Assembly (NCBI GenBank): GCA_034687125.1
Contig: JAQGBZ010000395.1
Span: forward strand, 1-55,289
Reading direction: 5' to 3'
Length of the DNA: 55,289 nucleotides
DNA from: Neelides folsomi
Lineage: Eukaryota; Arthropoda; Collembola; Neelipleona; Neelidae
Part shown: piece after piece, positions 22,535-36,300 of the stretch
Layout: each line of letters starts with the position of its first letter
How positions within the stretch are numbered: the stretch's first letter is position 1
Made by a program: the position numbers and the translations under genes
Notes under the pieces: generated by a model
Database searches by the model: none
What the model saw: the letters and a program-made list of their open reading frames with translations, nothing else
What the model was told of the DNA's origin: nothing

Positions 22535-25500
22535 ATGTTTCGAAGACCCAAGAAGGCCATCCGGCCGCGAGTTATCACGATCGATCCCGAAGATGACGAC
22601 GGAGATATGGACGATCTTCCGGCACCGTCTCCACCTCGGAGTAGCAAGAACAATGGGATTTCTTTTGAGCCCCCAAAAATCCAAAAGGAGAACAAAAAGA
22701 GCCTTATTAGCTTCGATGAGGAGGAAGAAGAGGGAGAAGTGTTCAAAGTGAAGAAATCCTCCGTCTCTCGTCGTCTCATGAAACAGAGAGAGAAAGTGAA
22801 AAAGAATCCAAACTTCGATATTGATGATAATTTCTTACCGGTGCGGGTCAAAGAAGAGGTCAAGGATGAAGACGATGTTCGTATATTGAATGGAAGGGAT
22901 GCAGAAGCAGTTCACATGGAATCGGAAGACGAGGAGGAGGAAGAAGACGCCCTCAAATTCCGCCGACCGGGAGAGTTAGCAAGTGAAGCAGCGGTTCGAC
23001 GAGCCCTTGAAAGTGGTCAAATTCCCGATGCCAATTTAATACATGAGGCGAGGAAAAGAAGACAACTTGCAAGAGAATCTGCCGTTGATTTTATTGCTGT
23101 TGACCCTGCTGTTAAGTATGTCAAATTATCCCATATTCCTTATTCTTATAAATCAATATAAAATACTTCTATTTACTATCGTTAGTTTATTGTAGCTACA
23201 TATCTATTTATATGTTGATTGTTGATATTATGATAAACAATTTTAGTTTCTTATTAGCACATTGATAGGGATAAACTTGAAAATAACGAATAATTTAATA
23301 ACCCTTTCAGATACAAGTCAGAGAAATCTCGGCTGGTTCGAGAAGATGACAATGATAATAGTGGGGATGAAGACGGAGATCGCCTTGATTTCTCTAAGGT
23401 CGCCAATCCTCAAAAATGGGAATCAGACAAGAGGCGAGAAGTGTTTGAGGCAGCTCAAGAAAATGATAATTCCAAAGACTCAGACTCGGACTCAGACGAT
23501 GAAGATCCCGAAATGGACGAATGGGAAAGGCAGCAGATTAGCAAAGGAGTTTCACAAACTCAGGTTTAATTCATATAAATTTTTATTTTCACCATAATAT
23601 TCATTTATTAGGTATTTGTTATAATTTGTTTATTTTATCATAAATTATTCATTTCCACATTCTAGATGCATAATGTCGCCCAAGAAGTTTTTCAACAAAG
23701 GACAATGGCCGAATACTCTCATTACGAAGCCACCGGAAACTTTTCAAGTTTCTCTTCATATGAGACTCAGCAGCCACAACAACCAACAAAGGCTGCTGAT
23801 ACCATACAGGCCATTTTCCAACCACTTCAAAATATTCAAGAACTTTTAGGGCGAAAAATGACTCCCGAATCAGCAATAAAGGACCTCAATAACAGGTTTG
23901 TGCAACAATAATGCAGACATACTGTGGTATCAGTTTTTCTTGGGCCCTAAACCATGGCTTCAAATCTGGGGAATTTTAGTCAATTATACATACATGTGCA
24001 ACTATACGGATCGCAAATAAAAATCAATTAAATTATATTATATACAAATACATGAGAGTAGATATATATAATATATCTACATCTACATATAATAAATATT
24101 ATATTGATTATTATAAATACTAATACACAGGTAATCTATTATAAATAGATATAATCATATAACAATATATTGAATTTGAATTTATACTAAATGTAAGATT
24201 AACGAATTATTTGTTTTGAAATTCACATGTATGTATAAAAGACTAAAATTCCCCATATTTGAAGTCATGGTTTAGGGCCCAAGAAAAAGTGATACCACAA
24301 TACCTGGATAATAATTATTTATTAATGCGACTATTATTTTGGATTAATTTTTTATTTAACATGAGTAGATTGGAGAAATTACGTGTGAGTAAAGAGCGGA
24401 ATGCTGGTGCGATAGGTCGACTCAAGTCGGACCTCGCCCTTCTCGACGTAGAAGTCGAATCATTGAGCGGAGAAAAGCCGGAGCTTTCGGCCAAATTCGG
24501 CCTTTATCAGAACCTCCGAGGGTATGTCACTGACTTGGTAGACTGTCTTCGGTGTAAGGTACATACGATACCTTTCATTTCTCCCATAATTATCCCTTGA
24601 ATGTACGGCATTTGAGGGAGAGCTGATTAACATAAAAGTAGAATACTTTGTGGACGTAGTGGGAAAGGGCAAAAAATAAAATTTCAATTTGATTAATGCT
24701 TTAACGAGTTTTTTACTTTGCAGATCCCGATCATAGAAATGGTGGAGAAGCGGATGTTGGAGCTCCTTCGTTCCAGGTCGGAACGTCTTATATCTCGCCG
24801 TCATGGGGATATTGATGATCAGAGGGAAGAAGTCCAAGCGAGTATTCCGATGACTACCGGAGGTCCAATTACCATCCCTCCTCCCAATGAGGTCAAAAGT
24901 CGGAGAGCTGCAGAGAGGGAAGGAAGACGAACTCGACGGAGAAGGGCGAGGGAATTTAAAGGAACGGTTAAACACAAAGATGGACTTTCTTCTGATGATG
25001 AAGAGACGGAATTTGATGGGAGCACTTATCGAAATGCTAGAGGTTTGTTTTAAAATTACCAAAACATTTAAAAATTAAAAACAATTATTAACTACTATTA
25101 ACTCCTTTTCGTTATAGATTTAATCCTGAGTGATGCCGAAAGGGTAATGGGGGATGTGAATGAAGAATTTGGAACTATTGAAGGAATCCTAGATCATTTT
25201 GAAGAATGGAGATCAAAAGATCTTCCATCTTATACTGAATCCTATGCTTATATGTGTCTTCCTAAGTGTCTGGGGCCTTTAATTCGCCTTCAACTTCTCA
25301 AATGGGATCCAATTTCGGTAACTATTACAGAAATTACATTCAATTCCCTCATTTATTTCCCATTTTGTTATTATAGCTTAATTAATTTTATTTAGGACAA
25401 CTTTGATCTCGTGGATTTTTCTTGGATGAAATCACTTCTTATTTTCGGATCCAGGAAAAACGAAACTGTGGAACTCATTTTAACTGATCCTGATACGAGG

Positions 25501-26516
25501 CTCATACCAGCCATTCTTGAGAAAATTATAATTCCTTGGATTGGAAGTAATATTCCTGTTACAATATTTCATTTTATGATAATACCCATTTAAGTTCTAA
25601 CTGGTAACTAAATGTAAACATATTTGATTTACAGGTGTGGTTAATATATCATGGGATCCATTGTCCGGTACAAGGACACGCCGTTTATACAACATAATTA
25701 ATAAGATGATTCACGAATGGAGTGTTGGACCTAATTCTAAGCCAATGCATGCACTTATGAAAACCATCATTTCCAAATTTCAAGATTCCTTAGAAGCTGA
25801 TGTTTACATCCCAATATATCCCAAACCGTAAGTTTTAAATGGAAAGCCCAATGAAAATATTGAAACTCTTTAGATTGTGTAAACTTATTATAAAATCAAA
25901 CAATTCCAGGGCTATGGGACGAGGAAGCCAAGCAAGTATTTTTTGTTCAAGACAATTTTGGAGCAGTGTGAAGCTTCTTCATAACATGTCGACATGGCAG
26001 GGACTCATAAGTGATAAAGTACTACAAACCCTTGCTCTCGACGCACTTCTCACTCGTTACGTCCTCCTTGGGATAAGAATTTCTCCCGAAATCCCTGAAG
26101 CTGCTGAGCGAGCGAGAGGGGTAAGGCACATTAATTTCTATTGTGTAGATATTCACTTGTTTCATTTATTATGTTTATTTGTTGTACAATGTTATAAATA
26201 ATTAATTTTGTTTTAGGTCGTGGACGTTTTACCGAGGCCTTGGCTCTGTAGAGAGAACGAAAAAGAATTTCCTAATGGCCTTCAGCAATTGATACGATGC
26301 CTCGTGTCTGTTGTCCAAACGGGTGACATAGCCTCTACAAATAATAGGTATAATAAAAAAACCTAAATTATTAAAAACCCTAAAAATGTTTAATTCAATT
26401 GACTAAATTTTTAACTGCTCTTATCTTGTAGAGCTGCGATTCAAGAAATGGGTGGGATTTTAAAGAAACTTGGAGCAAACGAAGAGGCACGAATGATTGT
26501 TGTGAAGTATTCATAA
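22535..26516 (+). CDS. PAXBP1: PAXBP1/GCFC1-like GC-rich sequence DNA-binding factor homologue, eleven exons
   Basis: Exons 22535-23115, 23311-23563, 23666-23895, 24369-24558, 24724-25042, 25118-25317, 25396-25546, 25635-25827, 25910-26120, 26217-26347 and 26432-26516; phases all fit, giving 847 aa. The family (PAXBP1, formerly GCFC1/C21orf66) is nuclear and linked to transcription and pre-mRNA splicing. The N-terminus opens with MFRRPKKAIRPRV and is basic then strongly acidic. GQIPDANLIHEARKRRQLAR (about 167-186) is the family signature, followed by DEDPEMDEWERQQISKGV and a Gln-rich part. A coiled-coil segment lies around 355-400, then a basic run RREREG-like block (about 485-505) and DGLSSDDEET. 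The GCFC domain fills about 530-790, with CLGPLIRLQLLKWDP, NISWDPLS and RQFWSSVKLL. The end is shorter by some tens of residues than in vertebrates. A TIR element sits in intron 3. AATAAA is near 26763. Confidence 0.93.
23922..24300. mobile_element. 379-bp MITE with 77-bp inverted arms and TA flanks, in PAXBP1 intron 3
   Basis: Arms 23922-23998 and 24224-24300 are inverted copies with few changes; blocks such as CTTGGGCCCTAAACCATG and GGGGAATTTTAGTC are conserved. Both ends are bordered by TA (23920-23921 and 24301-24302), the target duplication expected for Tc1/mariner-type insertion. The interior of about 225 bases is AT-rich and non-coding. The right end lies about 68 bases upstream of the exon 4 boundary, so it could affect splicing. 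The high arm identity suggests a fairly recent insertion. Confidence 0.9.
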
Positions 26517-27377
26517 CATTTATTAATTTTAAAATATTTTATTTCAATCCACCTACATTTTAGAATAATACTATCATAGTGTGGCTCCATTCCTTTCCAA
26601 ACTTCCCATTACGCTCATTGAAGACTGTTACATTTGAAATGTATCGTTTATAAGATTTGTACCCTAAAATGATTCTGTGAAATAACGATAATGACATGAC
26701 AAAAGAATGAAACACTGTGAGTTTCTTTTAAATATGAAATATGTCTATTTATACATATAAAAAATAATAAACTGATGATACTAATTAATTTAATTCACTT
26801 TATTGCATAAAACATTCATGTAATACTGACTTACGAACTTATGATTATTGAAGGTATGTTATGTATAAAATAGACATGAAAAATTTAAAACTTCAATTTA
26901 GTAATCAGAAAGTGCCTTCATATTTTTTGATGAGATACGCATAATAGGTATGCAAAATGACGCGTATATCATGATTCACGATCATCATTTGCAATAGAAA
27001 AAGAACGTCTTAAACTATGAGCTTCCTTTTAATTTAATCAATTTTGCATAATTGTTCATTAGCATTTAGTCTTCATGGAATATTTTTTACATGAATAATT
27101 TGGAAGGAAGAGCTCAGAATTTGCTGAAGAAGTTGAATGGCGAGATATGCTTTTTTAATGCTTGTTTGTTATGGTGGAACTTTGTTGGGATTCCTGAGGG
27201 TGTCGAAAGGGTGGGCGAAGGCGTTTTCTTCCTGCGCCTGTTCATGTCCATTTCCATCCCTTTGGGTCTTCACATCTTCGAGACCCTTCGCATCGACGAC
27301 ACGTCGATCTCTCGCTCTCTGCTCTCTGCTCGCATCCAGAACAAACAACCACCTGGAATTTTGATCTCGCGGGGAAG
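26517..27377. promoter_or_regulatory. Spacer and probable 5' leader of the testican gene
   Basis: The first half is the AT-rich 3' flank of the PAXBP1 gene. From about 27090 the sequence becomes more G+C-rich up to the testican start codon and is probably its promoter and 5' untranslated region; it includes upstream ATGs and a 96-codon ORF (27091-27381) overlapping the start, which I take to be chance. Confidence 0.45.
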
Positions 27378-30300
27378 ATGAGGTGGGTGACGTTGAGTTT
27401 GGCTTTACTGGCCATCACCCTCATTGCCTCAACCGACGGGAAGAGGAAGAGGAAATTTGACGGAGATTTCGAATTCGCCGACGAGGTTGGTCATTTTTTA
27501 ATCTTGGTTTTAATCCCTTCTTATTTAAATTTTATTACTCAACTACATATTAGTTGATGCGTTGATTTATATTAGTGGGATTTCTATCTACAGTATTTAA
27601 AATTTTAGAATTAAGCCATTCTTTTATATTTTATTAGCTAATTATTCACTTCTCTTGATTGAATTTTTTATTTTAAGAGTCAGGTGTTGAAAAAACGTAA
27701 ATAAAGATATTCGTGCAGTTGTGCATGATGTTTTTGTTTTTAAATAGTTACGAAATGGCCCGTGTCCATTCTATTTATCCTATTTGCCCTCATAAAAGAC
27801 CGAATTTTTATTAGTCTCAAATGGGAGATTTATGAAATCTCCTAATCTTTTTCATCTTTCCATCCCGTATGTGATTTAGTTTTTATTAGTCTAATGTAAC
27901 GTAATGGGACATTTCTTCTTGGCAAGGGAAAGGGAATGTTTGAAGTGAAATGACGTTAAATTGAAGTTGCTGGTTCAATTGCCCTTGTATTAACTCGATA
28001 ACAGAATTTTCCCGATAATGCTTCAACTCTGTTTAAAAATATGATTAAGGAGAATTCGGGTTTTCAACTTGGTTACGCTCTTGTTCGTAATACAATTTCA
28101 TAAACAAATTTACATCCGAGCAAACAAGTTAAAAAGGTGATGTGGATGTGAGACTCGGGTCGTCGTGTAAATTGAATCATAATAATAAATGGAAGATTCG
28201 ACAGAAAAAGCTAGCGATTTGAAGAGATAATAATTGAGTTAATCCTCGGAAGCGGCCCCGATGCTTACACGAGATTCCAATTTGTCGGAATGAACGGATG
28301 AAAATTCCTCATTTCTAAATTGCCAATTGAGCTTATATTCCGAAGTTGGGAATGAGGTTGAGTTTGGAAATACAATTTTGCTCTTCGCAGGAGGTTATTA
28401 GGGGGGTGAATGGGTTTTGGTTTTAAGATGAGCTAATGGATCTCCATCCTTTCCATCATCTCCTTCCTCAACCCTATGAATTATTCAAAGAGCGAAGAAG
28501 TTAAGTTGAGGGAAAGTTTAAGGAAATGAAGTCAATGACAATAAAATCCTTCGCCCGATCCTCCGATTCAATTCAAACTTTCAATTCTTCGTCTCTCAAA
28601 CTTCTCTCGTCTCGAAATCCGAAATTCTCAACCCGATTTCCTCATTTAAGAAGTTGACATGAAGGAGGGTTCTTGAACAAACTTTCCTTGTCCCTTCGAG
28701 TCTTTCCCTTTTATTATGAAATAAGTAACATAAAATACAAAAAGATCTCCTATTAACCTTATAACAAAAACACTCCCCGAGTCCCCGAGCTTCCTTTTCC
28801 TTTTAAGTCTCCTTTAAAACAATCTATTCTTTCAACAATCCCAATTCTCTCAACTTGTTTCTTTTTACATTCAATTAATTAAAATGTCTTTCAAACCCCG
28901 ACTCCTCACGATCTTACATAATTTCGAGACCTTTAAGACTTCAACACTACCAAAAATAATGTATCATTAAAAGGAGTTGACATTTTCTCAAATGATTTTC
29001 GATCATAAAGCCCATTCAATCAATATGGCCTCTCACATCATGAAAGTACAATGGACTCTCCTTTTAAAACACAGAAACCCCTGCTGGGCTCTTCTTATCT
29101 CCCTACTCATAATGAAAATGACATCAACGGCATTTGGTTACATGAAGGATCTATTCCATCTAATATAAGATTTCTTATTACTAATGGGACTCATAAATAC
29201 TCTCCAACATCCTCATTAAATATGGTTCCAAACGATCAAGGCGATTTTGAGACTTGGAAACTTTGAAGGCAGACAGAGTTGGGGAAGAGACGTAATAAGC
29301 CAGGACCTCCGGGTGGATCTTGTCAAGGTTTTAAGGAAGGGTGAGGGCGTGAAGGTATTCCTCGCCGTCTCCGTGTCTTTCTATGGATTCCATCAATTCG
29401 TTTTTATTTCTCCTACTACTTTATTCATAAGAGCATAAGTCCCAGAGATTCTTGGGCTCAAACGATAAAATATTTATACCTATTGTAAACCATTATGTAC
29501 TTACCAACTAAAGTAAAGTATCAATGCAATATAAAACTTCCAAAACTTTAAATATTTTAATCTTAATTTAAAGCTAATGTGGTTATACGATATTGTAGTG
29601 TCCATTTATTATCAACTAGCTTGGTGGCTAATTGCTCATGTATTACAAAACAATTTAATGTTATCAATAATGATAATGAAAAGTAGTTGATTAATTTGAA
29701 GTAAATTGTAAGTAGGTTCAACTTAAATGATAGGGATTATTTGAATTAAGTGTCACATTAGTGGTGCCCTACTAAAAGGTTGAGCTAATTAAGTTTATTT
29801 AGATAAGAGGGATCGAAGGGGATTATGCGCTCCACGACATCCTTCAGCGGAGTTCAAAGGGAAGGGCTTGGGAATTAGATAAACAACATTTTTATATTTA
29901 TGCTGTTGGGACAGACTCACATTAAGATTCAATTTCTTGCCCAACTCCAAGGATGAGTCAGTCGCGAAGAAGTTTCCCATAAAACGAGCCTCATTCTCCA
30001 TTTTGAGAATGCCGAATCTCCTTGTTGAGTCAAGTAGAGAGTTAAAAGAATGGCTCAAAATGGACGTTGGTTGCCATTTCCCATCAAGTGGATCTCAATT
30101 AAAATCCCTCAACCTCACACCTTTGTCTGCCCTAATTCAAACATGCAGATTGGATTAACTACTATACATATCTACTCTTATCTACACATGTATGTATGCA
30201 ATCTCACATTTATTGACCCAACATGTCCTTGCAGTCACCATTGAATTACTCACATTGAATTCTAATTAAACATTTACCAAATTTTGTGTTTAATTCATTC

Positions 30301-33300
30301 ATTTAATCACAAATTGATTTATGTGTTTTTGTTTGTTTATGTTTTCTATTTGTTATAATGCGTTATTTAATCATTATTTAATCATCAAGTCGAAAATTTA
30401 AATTTATTTTGAACACGTGTGTCATTTAAAATCCTTTTCAATAAATATGATGATAATCAATTCGATGTAGGTGAGTCGGATTTAAAACAAAAGAAGGAAG
30501 GTCTTTTGAAAAGAAGCGAGTTTGAAGAGTTGATCTCTCCTTTTGTATTCTTTCCGTTGCCCCTGAAGGAGATTTGCATGAGAATGAGGATGTTTCTCAT
30601 TCTCGAAAAAATGGGAACCTCGCCCCCAAAACAAATTCTCCGCAAATTCGTACCTCGAATTGGAGATGAGAAAGGGGAGAATCTCCAGACTTATATTTCC
30701 ATACGTGCTCTAGAAGATCATGTTCTCGTATATCCATTATTGTAACAGGCTCAGAAGCATATCACAAAAGAAGATCCTGGTCATGTAATAGATACAAACA
30801 TTGGAAGGATCCGTTTCCCTTACTCTTTGCATTTCTTTTACACGCTGGTGAAATAGTTTCCATTCTTTCTTGTAAGATATTTTTCATCGGCCTTGTTTTT
30901 CTTTGTTAGCAAATGGAGAGAGTTGAATTGAGTTGAATGGGACTCTTTGAGTTTCTGAGGAATGAACGCGTGTGGTGCGAGAGTATGTACTGAGGGTCAT
31001 AATGGGAAAAAAGGAGTAAGAATATCCCCGTGAAATTGAGTATAAGATGGAGAAATGGGTTTTGGTAAATTGAGTGGGTGACAAGGGCGATTATTAACGT
31101 GAGAGGGGGAAAGCTCCTCCGCTGGTTCCGCAATGGCCTTCCGGATGATAAACTTTCTTTTCCAACATCCCTCTTCAACAGCGTTTCTGCCCGCACATAA
31201 TAGAATTTTAGAGTATGTTTTTCTCGGTGTCGAACTAACTTTTCAACTTTTTTTATTTTCAGGAGGAGACGAAGCTCTCAAACAATGTCGGACGGAAGGA
31301 AGGAAAGAAAACTTGGATTCTTGACCCCGGAAGTAAGTTCATATTCTTTACTGTCAAGAATTTCAATTTCGGAATTTACTTTTTGTGTATTATGTATGAG
31401 ATGTGCGTGGGAGGGCTTTTGATCGGTATGTCAATTGCACCAAAGGGTAATCTTTACAAAATAAAATTTATTGTTTGATTTAACAAGGAAAAAGCATTAT
31501 TGGTATTGTGATAGGTCTATACAATTAAAATGTTTGGGTAAGGAGTGTCATGTTGTTTTTAGAAAGTCGTGAAAGTGAAAAGTTGTAGGGTCTGATATTT
31601 TACAAGTTAGAGTTCTAATACTTGTAATACCTGTAGCAATTACACGCTGGGCATTAGTGGAAACATTGTTGAATGAGTGTAATGAGGACCTCAAGAGTAG
31701 TTGATGGGCCCAAATGCTGTGTTTGTGGGCAAGGATGGAAATAATAGGAAAACTGGGTGTAATTTACTAGATGACTTTAATGGAAAGTTTCGGATCGTGA
31801 TTAAAGGCGTATTGCAGAGAGAGAGAAAGAGTAGTAATGGATTACTTTTTATATTCTCACCATCTGTCCCTCTAATTATTGATGAAACCATTAGCGTATG
31901 TGGAATTTGGACTCTTTTTTAACTTTCATGTCAATCGCACGCCTTTGAACATGTTTTTATAAATAATATATATAACTGACGATGAGCTTTTAGAAAAGCC
32001 AAGCGCAAATGCACGATTTCTTTGGAATTAATTGTAGACTCACTGAACTGGATTATTTTTTTATGAGTTTAGAATTTTTGGGCGCATGCATAGGTAACTA
32101 ATCTGGAGAAGGAAAGTGTGTAGGTTTAAATATGCTTATTGGCCGTTTAGTCAATTATTGATTTTATTCAATCGATTTTACTTCTTGGCATTATGACAAA
32201 TTCCCATCTGATTTCTTTTCCATTAAAATTATGAATCATTGAGCTTTTGCCTGAAATTATTCTCCGTGCTAAAATCTGATAAAAATTTGATTTTTATGCA
32301 TTTTTCTGGTTATTATCAACTTTTGCGAATTTGGACAATTTTAAAAATCATATTGGTAAATAACATTCACGAAACTTTGTTGAGAATGAAACGGTCGACT
32401 GATTCACGGATTGATTTTTTCCTCGCATGAATAATAAATGGTATTGGTAGTGATGTTGATAGCATTCTTTCCCCGTCGAACTTTTGAAGGATATTTTTCT
32501 ATGAAATATTATTTTTATGTTTTTCCTTTTAGTTTAGCTGACGTATCTTCGTCAAATAAATGTTCTTTCTACTTTAGCTGATGGAAGTTCAAAGGACTAC
32601 ACCTTTCAGCCTAATTCTATTTTGAAAAGATGAGAGGTTGGAAAGAGTTCTGCCATTACTCTCTCCAAAATTACTTTTTAATATCCCAGTTACGGTGTGT
32701 GTTTCATTTGAGAACGAAAGGAAGGGTTAAAGTTGGTCTAGTGGATAATGCATATTTAGCAGGCGTACTTTTATACGACTAACTAAAATGTAATTGTTCT
32801 TTTCAAACGTCCTAAAATTTAAGGAGAAGAATTATAAAGGCAAAATTCAATATGCCTTTGTTCTAGGGAATAAGACATCCTTCGTCGAGAAAGAGTAAAA
32901 AAATTTGAACATGTTCGAAAGGTAGAAAGATTAAATGATTCTTTTACTTTACGGCCATTTGGGACTTGTAAAAGATTTTTAAATATAATATTCATATTAT
33001 TCTTATAAGAAAAGCAAACGGTCTTGACGTTGAAATGTTAAGAAGGGGGATGTGTTAAGACGTGGAGTTGAGAAGTTGGGGGAATGGGTTAGGAGTTCAT
33101 GAGTAGAAAGTTTAGTTTTGAGCACATTTCTCCACTTATTGCGTCTGTCGGTTCTCATTATGGATCCGTGGGAAGGATGAGCTGATGAATTTGAATATAT
33201 ATTATTCTCTCCTCTTTCTTTGGATGTAAACTCTGTGTGAGGGATTGACAGCGGAGGGTCTCGAACCTCCCGTCCAATTCTATCATGTCAGAGCTGATGA

Positions 33301-36300
33301 AGAAGGAGGGAAATTTTCTCCATGCCACTCACAATTGAATAGCATATGGGATCTTGTAACACATTTCTCAACTCCTTCACTTCCACTCTCGCAGATTCTC
33401 CATGAACGAGTTGGTCTGAATCTGAAGTGAGAGCACATAGGAAGTTTGATCTTTATAAAATGTTTAATAATGCATTCGCTTCATATTACTCGACAGACGG
33501 AAGTTGGAAACTTTTCATTATTGTCATAAGAGATCCAAATAGTGATATATTACATTAATATAGGCATACGTATTACTAACATATACCATACATTTTGTAT
33601 AAGTATAGTTATTTTTCATCTACTATAACTGGTTATATTGTATAACTAACAATAAGTAAATATTAGAAAGAAAAAACAAATTTATGCATCAAAGGGCTTT
33701 TTTTCTTAATTATGATTTGTGATTCAGATTTCTGATATGTCCGTCAACAAATAAGAATACGTCTATTTTATTTATTTAATAACCGGTGAATATACATATT
33801 TTTGATAGACTTTATCTCTTCTTGTAAATTCGTTTATTTTAGATAGGGAGTGTCGATATAGAGTATTTTATATTAAATTGAAGAAAATGATAGTGTGATA
33901 TTGTGATATAAGGAAATTGGTCCAATGTACTGCCGAGAGGCACGAGAGGAAAAAAATAAAGATGCATTTATTTGAAGAGAAGAAAGGAAAAGTTTGTTTC
34001 CTTTACAAAGCCCCATTTCTTTTTCATGATGAGTTTTTGTATTTTGAAGGAGTGAAAGAGAAATGGGGGCCTATGAAAAATAATGCCTCAACTTTCCCCC
34101 ATATTTTCTAAGAGGATAATGGAAAGGATCGTCATTCAGCTCAATTAAGCTCTTCAGACCACCCTGAATGCCATGCTGAGAAAGGAGGAAAGGTAATAGG
34201 GCTAAATGAATTAATCTACTTACTCATCATTCTTTATTTGAACGGTTATTCGCCCGTAAGTTTGGAAGAGAGATGATGAGAATGGCTCTATTATCTTTTA
34301 ATTTATTCTGCTTGACAAAATTAGACCTCTGTTTAGACTCTAGTGAGATTTGAGTTGAAATGTAAAGTAAGGAACTACCTGCATTATTCAACTTACTTTT
34401 ACTCTACTGGCATCATCACTTTTATCACTCATGTTTTTTTGTAAGATTGAAGTGTCGAGAAAAGTTTCGTTTACTCATTTTATTAGTCTTTGGAGGGTCG
34501 AGTTATAAATAATCGAGTTTCGGCAAGTGTATTAAGAACAACTTTTTATAAATTTATTGCGCATTACAAGCAATCTGTTATCTGAAGAAGAGAGGGAGAA
34601 AGAGATAGTGGTTTACAAACTTTTTTTCTAAATTTATTCTTGGTGGCGAGTCTGATTTTTGGTAGTTATTTATACGGGTACGCTTTATAGGAAAGTAAGA
34701 GAAGAGAAAGATATTAAGTAGTAGGCAGGTATCTTAATTTTATATAACTGACTATTATAAGTTATAACAAATCTTGTCTATGGTGCACAAAGAGTAAAAT
34801 CTCCGATAAATATAAAGTATAGGAAGAGTATATTGTATGGGTCGTTGGAAGTTTTAATTAGTAGAATGAATCTGAAGGATGTGGTGTCTTTTTCAGGTGA
34901 TTTATGCCTCGCTCTGAAGTGCAAGAAGAAAGAGCTCTGTCTCCTCGAGGACGAGTTCACCGCCGTTTGCGTGAGCAAAAAGGAACTTCACAAAAACGGG
35001 TAAAACTTTCTCTTTTATCTCATAAAATGTCGAGGTTTAAAGATCGAGGGTCTTAACGGGCGCATTTCCCATTCCATTTCTCTACTTCTCACTCCGCAGA
35101 GCCCTGTAGTAAATAATATGATGAGAGGAAGGGGAATTGAAAGGGATTAAAAAGTGAAGGAGAAAGGGAATTGATTTGCTCAACGCCAACTCCTGGAAGA
35201 GAGAAGTTAATAAAGGAAATTGGTTGTGGGGGAAGAGGAAGTAATAAATTGAACCTTGGTTGATAAATCAAATGAATAGAATTACATTTTTTTATTCCAT
35301 TCCGCCTGGAATGAATAATTATGAGCTTTTTTATGACTCGTAAATTAGAATTTCCTATGTGGCCCAGTTTGCATATTTTATCAAACTTTTCATTCGAGTT
35401 TCATTTAAATGTATTTAATTGGAAGATTTGTTTTTTACACATGAGTAGGCGTAGTGGCAGTTAGCAATGAAATTGTTTAAAATTACAACTTGTATCAAAC
35501 TACGTATAAACGGTTACAAATATGACTATGGCTAGATCTACTACTTTACTGTATGTATACAGCACTAACATTTACAATAGATATATCGTTCAGATATTTC
35601 TCTTATATGGAGTTTGTTTATTCCGAGCTACATCGTTGTTATATTATCTTTGTATAGTCTATTGAACACAAATGGACTCTCTGTTCCATGACTTGGATTT
35701 GAAATTATGGGATTAAATAGTGTTTTTTCCACTTTCACCCTTCGACTCATCGCCTTCCCAACAACTCCTTCCCGGAATTTTATGATTATTGAGCTCTTGG
35801 AAGGAAAATGAGGATTGAGTTGGGTGGAGAGAAAGGATGAGAGTCTGTTTATCCTTCACGGGTATTTCTTTCGATTTCATTTTCAATTTAACGTTTATTC
35901 CCAATTTGTGAGGAGAGAAATGGTAGGGCTTGGATGAGATTCTCCTATTTCTTATTCCAATCACTGTTCATTCTTTTTTCTTTCTTTCTTCCTCCCACTC
36001 AATTGAGAAGAAAGCCCAAAGCGGCTCAGCAACCTTTTCCCTGATAAGCTCAATAGGAATCTCGAACCAACTTGTGATAAGGGGAATATAAAAGGATTGA
36101 GAGAGATAATAATTCCTAACTCTATTTCGCTAACTTAATTTCAATTTGCAAAATTATTATTGAAGTTTTTTAGAGAAAAGTTTTCCAATCTTTTAATCCC
36201 AAAAGATGTAATCCTTTTTCTTTAATTAACTCTAAACTCCTTTTTAGGATGCGTACTACTTTTTCTTAAGTTGAATTATTTCTTAGCCTTTCCTCCCATA

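Noticed and set aside
24460..25062. 200-codon minus-strand ORF
   Set aside because: Antisense shadow of PAXBP1 exons 4 and 5, Ser/Pro/Leu-rich as expected of a reverse frame, and crosses the intron.
27091..27381. 96-codon ORF before the testican gene
   Set aside because: In the likely 5' leader; no signal peptide or domain, and it ends just past the testican ATG in another frame. An upstream-ORF role is possible but unsupported.
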